Assembly (NCBI GenBank): GCA_941918925.1
Contig: OW799233.1
Location: forward strand, 105,145,833 to 105,209,832
Reading direction: 5' to 3'
Length of the DNA: 64,000 bases
Source: Phyto melanocephala
Taxonomy: Eukaryota > Arthropoda > Insecta > Diptera > Rhinophoridae
Part shown: positions 23,933 through 35,985 of the stretch, piece by piece
How positions within the stretch are numbered: position 1 is the first letter of the stretch
Layout: the number at the start of each line of letters is the position of its first letter
Position numbers and translations under genes: made by a program
Notes under the pieces: model-generated
What the model was told of the DNA's origin: nothing
What the model saw: only the letters and a program-made list of their open reading frames with translations
Database searches by the model: none

Positions 23933-25137
23933 AGGCTAAGTATTATCGCTGTTTTTCTTCAATATAGAAAAGTGAGTTTCTTACAACCTACGACTCATAC
24001 GACTGGTTGTGAATTGGGCAAATAATAATTTATCGAATATAAGAAATTTTTTAAAAAAAATAACAATAATATTAAAAACTTCGATTGAAAGTCAAGGCAT
24101 TTTTATGTGTAATTTAGATACATTTGATTGTTCCCAATAGGAGTGCTTATTTAAATGAATTTAATTATTTTTTTTAACAATAAATTTATAAAAGAAATAA
24201 AGTTTTTTTTCTGATAAAATAGTTAATAAAGAATGATCAGTTGATGATAATATTATTCTTGAATAGTGTCATTATATTAAATTTTTTTAAATTCCTCTTC
24301 ATCTATGATATCACCAGTTTTTGTCATTGAAGTATTTGTAAAGGTACAAATTATTTCCGGGTCTCTTACAAATTTTTCTATGGTAAAAATGTAAATTTTA
24401 ACAGAATTGTGAGAAATCGAATTTAAAATGACACGCTAGTCATTTTATTGTATTATTTAAAACATGACCTAGGTGCCTTTCTCCCTTTTAACCCTTAAGA
24501 GGATACCTTTGACTTTTTTGTAATGATTTTTGTAGAAGTATTGCAAATATTTCAGTGTAACTTTAGGTATTCCTCAATAAAAGTGTTTTTAACACGAAAA
24601 TAAAAAATAAGTGTAAATTGTATGACCGTGGGAGGGGCAAATAGTTAAAGAAGATTTTGTTCATATATATACCACCTGGGCCTGGCTTGGCCCAGTCAAC
24701 TTTTCTCTTAATATAAATGCAAACACATCGGCATAAGCTTAAAATTTAAACTAATTTGAGACGATTCGAAAACATTAGAGTCGATAAATAACTTTTTCGT
24801 TTAGAATAAGTACGCAGTTTATGCAATATATCCATTATAAGCCAGTTAGATACGGTATCAAGTTTTGGTAAGACATTTCATTTTCAATTGGAGAAAAATG
24901 TATATAGTTTCAGAGACTAGGTGAAGTGGAAAACAATAGATGCCAACAATTTGTTTTAACCACATTTGGTTTATGCTAAAGGCTAATGGATGATGTACTT
25001 GGACTTGTTGGAACTATTAGTGTAACAAAGATAGATTGCTTTAAAAATTAAAAAATATCAAAGACAGGTGCTCTCTAGTAAATTTGGATTTAAGGATAAT
25101 GTTGCAATATGTTCCTACGTCTCAAAGAAAAAAAAAA
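23933..25137. other. Anonymous DNA, no gene seen
   Basis: AT-rich. ttaacccttaagaggatacc at about 24488 resembles a piggyBac-type end, but I found no partner. A small GC-rich hairpin-like gggcctggcttggccc lies near 24687. Confidence 0.4.
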
Positions 25138-25281
25138 ACAAGTAAGAGCACTATATTCGGCTGTGCCGAAACTTTTATACCCACCACCAATTTTGTGTAC
25201 ATTTAAAGCACAATATTTATTATTTTGTTAATCGCTATGGAATAATCTCTTTATAATAAAATATGTATCACTTTCTTAGTA

Positions 25282-25906
25282 GAGGGTGGTTAAATTTTAA
25301 GAGCCCATGTTGAAGGTGAACTACACCTAGTCTTAAAATTTGTTTTCTGCATTTCACTTGGCATTTCTCAATCTCAAACTTACTTAATTTGATCCGTGGA
25401 AAGATACGCAAATGAGCAACGCTTTAAAGTTATTCAGGTTTTTTATAAAAATGGGCGTTCAAATCAAAATGCGTTTTGTGCACTTCGTAATTCTTTTGAT
25501 CAACATAATCGTTCAAATTCGTCCACGATTGGGAGAATTGTAAAAAATATATTTAAATTTCTGCAAAACTGGTCTGTAAAAATTTTAGAAAATCTGTGAA
25601 TGCCTTCTTGGTTGGTTGAATGAGAACCATTGCTGTTTTTTGCGAAAGTGTGGCAAAAGAGCAGTCAACCTCGACTCATCATCATGCCCGACAATTGAGC
25701 ATCAACATTATCATTGAAAATTTGGACTATCAGATAGAGGAGTGGCGCCAAGAATGAGGGGGAGGGAGGCCATTTCGCCGATATTTTGTTAAATACATAA
25801 CTGAACCATACAAATATTATCATTATAAAAAGTAATGATAATAAATTCTTAAATAATTTGTGTTTTATTTAAAATCAACATCGGCCCTTAAAATGTAACC
25901 ACCCTT
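25282..25906 (+). mobile_element. Non-autonomous mariner-like element inside A3
   Basis: 625 bp between gagggtggttaaattttaag and its inverse, at the same position in the A sequence as in A1, A2 and A4. TA precedes it (25280-25281); the right TA is altered. It retains an N-terminal transposase scrap and a C-terminal scrap only. Confidence 0.75.
25396..25560 (+). pseudogene. Mariner-like transposase, N-terminal fragment
   Basis: GTG-initiated ERYANEQRFKVIQVFYKNG continues to HNRSNSSTIGRIVKN, about 50 residues of the first DNA-binding helix-turn-helix. Beyond that the reading runs into unrelated codons because the middle of the gene is deleted. The original ATG, still seen in A2, is GTG here. 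Confidence 0.6.
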
Positions 25907-26139
25907 AATAACTTCGATATGATAGTAAAATTTTATCGTAAATTTAGTCTTTAAGTGAAAGTGGGCGTTAAAGTAGGAATGTCAATAAAGTTTCTGCTAA
26001 TAAATACAACTTAGATATTTCAGTATAGCCCTTTATTTTCCCAAAAACTTTGTCAATAGAGAAAGTACATGAATTTAAGATAAACGGTTAATGGGAGGTA
26101 GGCGTTAAAGTAGGCATGTCACCTAAACTTTTTGGCACA

Positions 26140-26900
26140 ACAATTAAATTGATTAGAAGGATATACATAGCAAGTTTTATCATCATACCTAAAATTTTGG
26201 CGGTTTTTTGAGCTTTTAAATTTCATTAACGGTAGATAACGTGAAAAGTGGGCGTTATAGTAGGCGTTTAAAACTTGTTTTTGCTAGTGAGTACAACTTA
26301 GATGCTTCAATATAGTCCTTTATTTTCCCAAAAACTTTATTAATAGAGAAAAACAGTACACAGTGGCACAGTAATGACATTGCCTACAAGGATATACGTA
26401 GCAAATTTGATCATCATACCTCTAATTTTGGCGATTTTATGAGCTTTTAAATTTCATTAACGGTAGATAACGTGAAAAGTGGGCGTTATAGTAGGCGTGT
26501 CAAAGTTGTTTTAGCTAATGAGTACAACTAAGATGTTTCAATATAGCCCTTTGTTATTCCAAAATCTTTATTAATAGAGAAATTATATGAAGTTTAGTTA
26601 AAACGTTATATGGGAGGTGGGCGTAAAAGTGGGTGTGACACCTTAATTTTTTGGCACAGTAATGACATTGCCTACAAAGATATACGTAGCAAATTTGATC
26701 ATCATAGCTCTAATTTTGGCGGTTTTATGAGCTTTTAAATTTCTTTAACGGTAGATAACGTGAAAAGTGGGCGTTATAGTAGGCGTGTCAAAGTTGTTTT
26801 TGCTAATGAGTACAACTTAGATGTTTCAATATAGCCCTTTGTTATTCCAAAATCTTTATTAATAGAGAAATTATATGAATTTTAAGTAAAACGTTATATG
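26140..26900 (+). repeat. Internal tandem units of family A (~230-290 bp)
   Basis: Units carry attttggcggttttatgagc, ggtagataacgtgaaaagtg and ggcgttatagtaggcg. Copies start about 231 and 288 bp apart. A4 also has three units (about 272 and 288 bp apart), A1 has one and A2 none. Copy number therefore changes between elements, as described for INE-1-type elements. Confidence 0.75.
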
Positions 26901-27560
26901 GGAGGTGGGCGTAAAAGTGGGTGTGGCACATTTATTTTCCGTTACAGAAAAGCCTCTTACCAAAAAGCAAAGTATGCAAAATTTCAGAATCGTATATCTA
27001 ATTTTGTCCGTTTTATTAGGTTTTTAATTTAAAATATACTGAAAAATACACTGCGCGGTATAAATTTTCGTACAATTTTAGCTATAACTCCGTTTCTAAT
27101 GCATAGATGTAAACAAGTTTTTGGCAGAGATATTGTTTTGACTCAAGAAAGATATATTCGAAGTTTCATGACTGTACGTTAATGCGTTTGGACACAATTC
27201 CATTTTATTCGATGTTCGAGGGACACGGTTTTTTCGACCTACTCTTGCTTTTCGAGCTATAACTCTCTTCCTAATATTTCGATTCAGCCCATTTTCAATG
27301 CTAAACAAACCTTGGCTATAAGAAAGGTTCTGGCAAAATTTTAGCCCCCTAGCTTTTTCGGTGCGACCTCTATCGTGCTTTCAACAGACGGACAGACGGA
27401 CAGACGGACAGACGGACGGACATAGCTAGATCGTCATAAAATCAAACCCCGATTCAGAATATATATACTTTATGGGGTCTAAAATGGATATTTCGATGTG
27501 TTACAAACGGAATGACAAAATAAATATATCCCCACCATTTTTTTGGTGGCGGGTATAAAA

Positions 27561-29344
27561 ACGTGTATATGTTATCCACCATCCACACTATTACATCTGT
27601 TCCTGGAGTAAAGAAAAAAACATGAGGCAAGGCTGAACTATAATAAAACAAAGTCTGGTGTAGTGGTAATGGATTAAATGCTAACAAGATTTACAACAAA
27701 GCCATAATGACATAATGGCCTTAGAAAGTTATATGACACTCGTTGAAAATATTTCAGTGAAAAATAAAGAGGGTGCATGACTTAACTTTTTATCTCAGCT
27801 TTGTGAGCAACTATTCACCCATACATCCATGGTGTAATTACATAAGGTGATAGCGTAAAGGAGAGCAGTTTTTGTCTCTCTTTTTTTATGTATGGAATTT
27901 GACAATTTCCGAAGTTGAAATAATTTTTTTAAGTATGTATTTTGACATTCTCCAGAACACAAAAAAATAGTCAGCTGGGCTTGCACCGCCACCTTGTATA
28001 AGTGTACCCTGCTTACATCCAATTTTTTTAAGCAGATCAAAAGCTTTTCTGACAAATTAAACCAATAATTTTGATACTTAGAAAAGAAAACAAATGTTTT
28101 TTTAATACTACAAATATTAGTTTGATGAGTAAGTAAATAATAAATGAAATGTTAAAAAATGTGGCTAGTCATAAAAACTTTAAAAATTATTTAAATTTTT
28201 TTAACATGTTTTTTTTTTTAAATGAAATGGATTTTCGTTAAGTAACGTTATTTTATGTTATTGTAAAAACTAACATATATTTTATTGAATTGTTGTGTTT
28301 TTGTTTAAGAAGTTTAATAGCCTATTATACATTTCCATTGTAAATACTAGCGGTCCCAGCTAGGACTATGTGGCAATTCGTGCCACGTTAATTAGGTATC
28401 CACTTAAGGGCTAAAAGCTGAGGTACGTGGTGAATAAATTATTGATCCATTTCGTTTTGCTTATATGATGAAAGACCTGCAGTTTCCTGCTTAGACATTT
28501 ATGAATTTAGAAATTTTGGTCGAATGGCTTTTGAAGAGCTTGGGACTTTTGTCTGCATTAAAAATATTTTGAACATTTCATTCAGACGAAAGCCACTTGC
28601 CATTCTAACTTACAATTTTTTAAAGAACTGTGGCTTTCCCACCACTTCTGTTATTATCAGATATATCAGAAATTTTAATGCTAACGTTACCTAAAGAAAT
28701 CATTTATTATAAGGAATTGGAACTAGTTTTAGCAAGCATTTAGAGTATAATATTCCATAGCATTGTTGTGGCTACAAATTTTACTGGAGGGGGGGAACAA
28801 CTTAAGAAAAATGTTTCTTGCTAAATTTTATGTGTAAAATATTAAATTTCATCGAATTCTGAAGGGCAAAAAAAATTTTGGTGGGGAATTTTTGTTTTTT
28901 TGTAAGGCCCGAGAAAATTTTAGTTTGTTTATATCCATCTATTATTTGTTTCATATAATCTAAAATATTTTATAAATGTTAATTAAATTTCTTTTTCCTC
29001 ATTGCTGAAATATTGTTTGGTCAAAATACCTAAAATGTCTTTAGTGCACATTAATAATAGATAACGGTAAATAACAAAAATACATATCCTATTGATTTGA
29101 AGTGCCATAATAATTAGAAGAAAAAAAACAGCATCTCATTTTGGCCATGTTCAATAAAGCAGTTTTATTACTATCCAAACATAAGAACAGTTTATGTTAA
29201 TATTGGCTTTACCAAAAAATTTACGACAATTTTGCAAATTTATTTTTGAGCTTTTTTTTTGCTCCTAAGCCTAGTGTGTTATAACAGCTCTCTCGTACTA
29301 CGCAGGTAAACAAAAATTAATATAAAAACGTGTAATTAATTAAC
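27561..29344. other. Anonymous DNA, no gene seen
   Basis: AT-rich. An 86-codon minus-strand frame at 27795-28055 is not recognised and sits in repeat-looking sequence. A small hairpin tggcaattcgtgcca lies at about 28371. No transposon ends were found. Confidence 0.4.
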
Positions 29345-29594
29345 ATTTTTTTTTTATTGATTTACTAACAAAAATAATATTAGTTAATTCAGATAAACAA
29401 CTTGTTAGCCTCAGCGTCTTATGACATTATTGAGGCGAGTTGGCGTAATTATAATAAAATTATGTATAATCACAATAAATTTATATGTATAATAAATTAA
29501 ATAAAATATTTTAGTTATTAATACTATTTTAAAAGTAATGTTTGTAAATCAAATATACGTGTATATGTATATAATATATGAATAAAATTTAATA

Positions 29595-31624
29595 TTACAT
29601 TAAAAGCATTTCTAAATTATTTAATAAAAACGTTTTAAGATTGGATTTAAATGTTGAAATTACATTAATATCTTTTAGACTTTGCGGTAAATTATTATAT
29701 TCCACACAACCAATATGTTCAATTCTTTGTTTAGTTGTTTCAAGTCTGCATCTTGCGATTCTCAAATTTGAGCTGTTTCTTGTACTAATAGCTGTTTGAT
29801 TACTCATGAAAGTTATTGTATTATGCCCAATGTTGTGCAACGATTTAAAAACGAAAAGAAGTAATTGCCTTTTATACATCCCTTTTATAGGTAAAATATT
29901 TTTGGCAAAATCTTGATATAAATTTAACGTAGGGTGCCTAAGAGGTAGACAAAAAACTGTTCTTAGCGCTTTATTTTTAGTTCTTTGTAGAGATTTTAGT
30001 TCCAAACTATTTTTATATGCATATACTGAAACCAAATAATTTAAGTGGCTTTGAATTAAAGCTTCATAAAGAATCAGTTTTGTTTTCTCATTAAATTTGT
30101 ATTTAAATTTGTATAAAAGCCCTATTACGGGAGATATTTTAGATTTAATTTCCTGAATATGTAAATTCCAGGATAAATTGCTCTGCAAGGACATACCCAA
30201 ATATTTTACTGTATAACTTTCAAAAATTGCCTTTCCATCAACGAAAATACTAAATTTATCTGAGTTTTTATTTAAATGTGGTTTAAATCTGATAATCTTG
30301 GTTTTAGATGAATTCAGGATTAATTTGTTTAATCTTATATATTCCAAAATTAACGCAGCGTCTCTTTCCATGTAAGTTTTCAATACAGTCTCAAATTTGT
30401 AAGGATAAAATAGGGATATGTCATCAGCATACATAAAAACTTTCACAGAGAGTCCAAGATTATTGATATCATTCATATAAATTGTAAATAAAAGTGGTGC
30501 GGTACACCATGTTTAACCGTTCCAAGAAAACTCTTACTATTATTTAATTCAACATATTGCTTTCGGTTTTTCAAGTAACTTTTAAACAGATTTAGGTCGC
30601 TGCCACCAACTCCATAGTATTGAAGCTTTTCAAACAATATCTCATGATCCACTAGATCAAATGATTTTGAGAGATCATAAAAGATTCCAGCGACATTATT
30701 ATATCCTTCATCCAAACCACGAGATATAAAATTTACAACATTTACCACAGAATTTTCAGTACCACTACCCTTCCTAAATCCATATTGACAATCATAAATT
30801 AAATTGTTATTTTCAAGGTAAGTAGTAAGCTGTTGGTGAATAATTTTCTCAAAAATTTTATTTATTATACGTAAGAGCGCAATACGTCTATACATCTCTT
30901 CTTTGTTTGCATTTACAATTTTTGGTATTGGAACAATCTTAGATATTTTCAAAATATTTGGATATTCCGACAACAAAATAATATTATTAAATATATTTAC
31001 TAAATATGGCGTGATTTCATAATACAATTTAATTAATGTACTTGCCAATATGCTATCAGGGGATTTATTATTGGATAGATTAAGTATGATTTGCGTGATT
31101 TCATTATTCGTCGTATTTCTAAAATTTAGAGTGTGATTGTAGTATCTTAGAGTGCAGAGTCCATTACACGAATCAGTTGAGGAGTAAACAATTTCATTTT
31201 TCAAGGTGCTTGGAATTTCTAAAAAATATTTATTTAAAAGATCACATTTTGTCACATCATCTGTAACTTGTTCATCATTTGAATTTTTTAAATTTATTTG
31301 GTTTTTGACATTCCTTCCCAGTGTTTCATTTAAAAATCTCCAACATTTTTTAGGATCATGTTGAAAGTTATTTAAATTACCATGATAGTAATTATTCATA
31401 GATTCTCTATAAGAAACTTTAATAACTTTACTTATCCTCCATAGCTTATTCTGTATATCATTATTGTTAGGGGTTTTCCTTCTAAGTTTTAAGATTTTCC
31501 TTTTTGGTATAATTAAATTCTGTAGGCTTTCATTTATCCAAGGTGCGATTTCTTTTCTTGGTAATTTTTTTCTTATTATTACTGACGTTGAATTTATATG
31601 AGCATTAGACAGACATTTGATCAA
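29595..31624 (-). pseudogene. LINE reverse transcriptase, frameshifted
   Basis: Two frames belong together: 31624-30473 (383 codons) and 30476-29595 (293 codons). The first has the linker APWINESL, the fingers motif KIVPIPKI, the degenerate YRRIALLRIINKIFEKI (normally YRPISLL), QYGFRKGSGTENSV and motif A AGIFYDLSKSFDLVDH with the catalytic Asp. It then reads HGVP and goes out of frame. The downstream frame should begin PLLFTIYMND. The intervening QG(S/T)VLG-type residues of motif B are absent, so a deletion near 30510 removed about 20 bp. The second frame has motif C FMYADDISLF with both catalytic Asp residues, then thumb-like sequence. Inactive as it stands. Confidence 0.85.
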
Positions 31625-31741
31625 ATTAAATGTATCAATTGACGGATTTCCAATAGGATATTTAGAATTATCATTTAAAAAACATTCTTTAAACTTGTTC
31701 TAGTCACAACTCTTCTGCACAAACTCTTTATAATTACTATT

Positions 31742-32042
31742 TTAAATCGTCGTTTTAATTTTACAAGAAATAATATTATGATTAGATAACGAACATTCAA
31801 TTGCATCAATGTATAACGAATTAGAGAGATTTGTAAATACATTATCAATTGATGTAACAGACATTGGGCGTGTAACTAATGTATGCCAGTTTCTAAAATC
31901 ATAACATTCAAGCAAGTTCAGCAAGGTATTCGACACATTATTTAAAAAGTCAATATTAGAATCCCCAATATAAATGCAATAGTTTCTACCATATGTCTCC
32001 ATTAAATCCTCAATAATATTGTATAAATAATTAATATCAAAT
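31742..32042 (-). pseudogene. LINE apurinic endonuclease domain, C-terminal part
   Basis: Reading from 32042 down: YIGDSNIDFLN corresponds to the GDFNID motif of LINE endonucleases. TSIDNVFTN and SLSNHNIISCKI correspond to the ID-x-hydrophobic and SDHNxI motifs (here SNHNII, with the Asp replaced). The upstream half of the domain, with its first catalytic residues, is missing because the element is truncated. It would have nicked target DNA for target-primed reverse transcription. Confidence 0.75.
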
Positions 32043-32045
32043 TTT

Positions 32046-34406
32046 TGAGATCAATAAAAAGATATTATTCAGTAAGGGAGGTAAATAGATAGGATACGGG
32101 ATGCTCCGAAAGCTAAGAAACACTTCCAATACCACCATAACCGCAGATCTTAAGGGTACATTGGGTGTCTATTTGCTAAAAAAAAAAAACAAAAATTTTT
32201 AGCAACAAAAAGAAGTATCAAAAATAGTGTAAACTAAGTAAACAATGAATATAGAAGAGTTTGCAACCCGAGACATTGCTCAACTCATCGTGGAATTGCT
32301 TACCTAATTACAAAACTATATGGTTCTCTAATATCGGACAGTGGAAGAAAACAATATTTACCCTAGCTATTTTTTTTCATCCTCAGATATTCTACAGTAA
32401 TCTGAAATAGTCACAATTATATCTATTTATTCTAGCCCCTACTAAAAATGTAACGTTATAACCCTTATATTTAGTAGCCCTCAGATATACCCTTTTGGGT
32501 CTAGGTATTAATTTAAGCTGTGCAGAGTTTACCTGTTGCCACAAACCAATTGCAGTCCCTTCTCTTCCTTTATGACATATCTATTCTGCCTGACGTTCAC
32601 GCTAACTTGTGCGCTAAATAGATAATATTTACATTTAACACTAAAAAATTACGCGCAAAAGTGTTTATGATAAAATCGAAGCTATTGTCTAAAATGCATT
32701 TCACTCTGGTGTGAGGGAAAACTAATTTTTTTAAGTTAATTTCTTAATTATTACAAATATACATAAATTTGTTTCAAAAGAGCTAAAGTTCAAAATGAGC
32801 TCAAATTAAAACAAAAATATGTTTTTTTTAGAATAAGTACAATTACTTAATTACTTATATTTAAAATTTTAAGAAAAAGAAATTTCATTGTTTTAAGCAA
32901 TTTTATATTGGTTGAAGGCCTCAGTTTTTTGCAACTCCTTCCTTTTACTTTCTTCTTTTTTATATCATACAAATTAAACAAAAATATATACTTAATGGTC
33001 ACTTCTTATAGAAAGAAATGATCTTGCAAAAATATGAAGAAAAGTTTCAGATATTTTCTTTCGTAAGTTTTTGGTAATTTTTTAGACGCATCTCTCCAAT
33101 CTTATCTTGAGCATATTGAATAAAATCATCTTAATATATCAGAAGTAGATGTTTTTATCGCTGTTTTAATATGAATTAATTATTATACAATAACGAACAA
33201 TTGTTTGTCATAGGAAGAGAGAAGAGGCATAATAACTTTTTCTAAAATGCTTATGCTTTAAGATAAATTAAATTTTGAGAACACTAAGCAAAAAATTGTT
33301 ATAAATTTAAATTTTACTTAATAAAGTTGTCGTGTTTCTAGCCACGATAAATCGGAATTGTTTATTTCAAGCATGTACAAAAGAAGTAGAAATATTGAGC
33401 AGCTAATAAGTAAAAAATAATATTTCGTGCTTAGATATAGAATATGCCTATAAATATGTATAATTTTGTGTTCTTATCTAGACAAAAGTATTAAATTTCT
33501 AATATTTAGGTAGACATACACAGTTCAAATTACGAGTAAATTTACATTTGATTTTAATCTATTTTTACAAACAATACCTTTTAACACAAATCGAATAAGT
33601 ATACATTTCATTAAATTAGTTCCATTCATTAGCATACTTATACGACCACCATGAGATACTGTTCGATTGTGCTTTAACGAATTTAAATTTTTTTTTACTA
33701 TTTCGAATAAACTGGAAAAATTTTTTAATATTTTTATTATTTCTTTGTCAATCTAGAAAAGAAAAAAATTCAAGTTAAACAAAGCATTACATTATTATTA
33801 TTTTTTATCGTTTACAGAAGAAGGTGTAAAATGTTTGTATTAAAATTTTAGTCTTACTTTAATTTTTGGGAGTTAAAATTCGGTTTAAAATGAAAAACAA
33901 AAAAAAACAGAAACATGTATTAAAGTTCATATTAGGAAAATATCCTTTTCACAGATAACTCACCCAGGTGCAAATAAGTGTTAAACTTTGTTTCAACACA
34001 TTGTGACTCATGAATTTTTTGTATTGTCATACACGATGTTACCGACTTTCGGTTTTGGAACATATTAGTATTATTATTGTGGAATTTATGTTGTAACCAT
34101 TAGGTTCGAAATTCTTGAGCGTTTTGTAGGCAAAAGTAATTATTAAATATTTTGAAAAATTTTAATGCAAAAATTGTTTTTGTAAACAGGGACAAAATAT
34201 TTAATTTAACCAAAATGTTCCATATTTACAAATAATTTGGGACCTAAAAAGCGATTTTAAGAAAATTAGGAAACCGGCTTAAAAAAAAACAAAAAATATA
34301 AAAAGACGGGTTTTTTTAATTTTTCGGAAACAAGTTTTGGCAACTCTAAATAAGAGCGGCTGAGATAAAAGTAAAACAACAAGATTTGCTGAATTGAATA
34401 ATAGTG
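32046..34406. other. Anonymous DNA, no gene seen
   Basis: AT-rich with homopolymer runs. No coding frame or transposon ends were recognised. Confidence 0.45.
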
Positions 34407-34633
34407 TAAATCACCCTTCCTTATAAACAAATCATGCAAATGATGAAGATCTTACAAGTCTAGTATATATTCTATTGCAAAAGTTGCTTTTGAATGTTTC
34501 CAAATGTTTTTAGTGTTATGCTTGATTGGGAAATGTAATTTTAGTGTATATTGTTTTTGTGGTGTTGCAAACTTTAGAACATATACTAGACTTGCAAGAT
34601 CTGCATGATCTGTTTACAAAGAAGGGTGATTTA
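34407..34633. mobile_element. MITE with long terminal inverted repeats (227 bp)
   Basis: The left end taaatcacccttccttataa and right end (inverse of taaatcacccttctttgtaa) extend as imperfect inverted repeats for about 60 bp, through atcatgca and acaagtctagtatat. One 8-bp indel (aatgatga) occurs in the left arm. The middle is short and non-coding. Only one copy in this window. Superfamily unknown; the terminal TA could be a TA target duplication. Confidence 0.8.
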
Positions 34634-35100
34634 CGCTAATATAAAAGCATAAAAACAAGTGAAACTATAAATAAAGTATCGTTTTGGAAAGGTCTCTTAA
34701 ATTTTATACCGTAAATTTTTAGTGTTAAAAAAAACCAACGTTTATAAAAGATCTAAACATAACAACATGTCATATTAAATTTAACTATTAGTCATCACAC
34801 ACGAGCAAGCACTAGAAGTAATAGCTATTTATTCAGAGATATGATATAGGCTAATTATGATCAAAATATTTCAGCTGTTAGCGAATTAATACTCTTGCCA
34901 CAGTGAACCTAACATCCTTAATGAAATTGATCACTATGCTCGTGTTATTCTGTTGTCAACTGTTGCAACATTTTGCTTAAATTGTTTATTATAATAAGTC
35001 TTATTGATATATGAATACCTAATGCACTTGAATTATTTTTTTTTCCAAAAATTTTTCGTTAGTTCGGAAAAAGTACTTTACAAAAATACAATTTTTGAAT
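34634..35100. other. Anonymous DNA, no gene seen
   Basis: AT-rich spacer between the MITE and element C copy 2. Nothing recognised. Confidence 0.4.
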
Positions 35101-35985
35101 CTATATATATAAAAGTGAAACTCTGTGTGTGTGTGTTAACTATAGACTCCGAAACTGTAAAACCGATCGGTCTCAAACTTTAGTAAGTTGTTGTACACAT
35201 ACCAGGGAGTGTTTATGGGTGGAAAAATGTGGGCGGGGAAACGCCCATAAAAAATTAGTTATCAGTTTTAGCTACTTGCACTTGACCGATTTTTCTGAAA
35301 CTTTGCACACATATCGAGCTGTCATGACTAAATATTTTCGTGATAAGAAAATGAGCGAGGCCACGCCCCTAAAAAAGTTTTAATTTTGAGGTACTTGCAC
35401 TGGACCGATTTTTCTGAAACTTTGCACACATATTGAGCTGTCATGACTTTATAATTTCGTGATTAAAAAAGTGGGCGGGGCTACGCCCATACAAAATTAG
35501 TTATCAGCACACATATTGAGCTGTCATGACTTAATAATTTCGTGATAAGAAAAGTGGGCAGGGCCACGCCCATAAAAAAAAGTTATAATTTTGAGGTACT
35601 TGAACTTCACCGATTTTTCTGAAACTTTGCACACACATATTGAGCTCTCATTATAATACAATATCGTGATTAAAAAAGTGGGCGGGGCTACGCCCATAAA
35701 AAAAGTTATAATATTAAGTTTCTTGCACTTGACCGATTTTTCTGAAACTTTGCACACATATTGAACTCTCATGAGTATATAGTTTGGTGATTAAAACGGT
35801 AGGCGGGGCCACGCCCATAAAAAATTATAATTTTGAGGTACTTGCTCTGAACCGATTTTGGTGATGACTATACAGTTTCGTGATTGGAAAAGTGGGCAGT
35901 GACACGCCCACTTGATATTTAATTTAAATTCAGAATGCATTTATATTCATTAAGGGGCGTAGCAACGCGAACCAAGCTTTTCTAG
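35101..35985 (-). mobile_element. Dispersed element C, copy 2
   Basis: Inverse orientation to 3561-4309. It starts with the TA run, aaaagtgaaactctgtgtgt and ctccgaaactgtaaaaccga, and ends taaggggcgtagcaacgcga. The interior has six to seven diverged monomers (inverse of atgggcgtggc near 35242, 35361, 35485, 35565, 35688 and 35810), including one shortened unit near 35485-35565. The 84- and 82-codon frames here reflect the repeat. Confidence 0.7.

Larger units (their letters stand above)
25138..27560 (+). mobile_element. Family A element, copy A3
   Basis: Complete from acaagtaagagcactatatt and the ttcggctgtgccgaa palindrome to the terminal ccaccatttttttggtgg hairpin and gggtataaaa. It contains the mariner at 25282-25906, three ~230-290-bp tandem units (ggtagataacgtgaaaagtg at about 26229, 26460 and 26748), and a (GTCY)n tract seen as repeated gacggacagacggacagac near 27387. 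The frames at 27096, 27454 and 27795 are not genes. Confidence 0.8.
29345..32045 (-). mobile_element. 5'-truncated non-LTR retrotransposon (LINE, jockey/CR1-type)
   Basis: On the minus strand it contains the end of an apurinic endonuclease domain, a reverse transcriptase and an A tract (T12 at 29345-29356) at the 3' end. The 5' part is missing, as is usual after incomplete reverse transcription. The coding sequence is broken by at least one small deletion (about 30510) and by stops/frameshifts between endonuclease and RT (31625-31741). Clade assignment (jockey/CR1 supergroup) rests on the endonuclease-RT layout and on FYDLSKSFDLVDH and YADD motifs. A tree would be needed for the exact clade. 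I could not identify a target-site duplication. Confidence 0.85.

Noticed and set aside
24488..24700. ttaacccttaagaggatacc as a piggyBac terminus
   Set aside because: No matching opposite end with TTAA and no transposase remnant nearby.
27795..28055. 86-codon minus-strand frame
   Set aside because: Unrecognised and short, without splice or promoter context; probably chance or part of an unidentified repeat.
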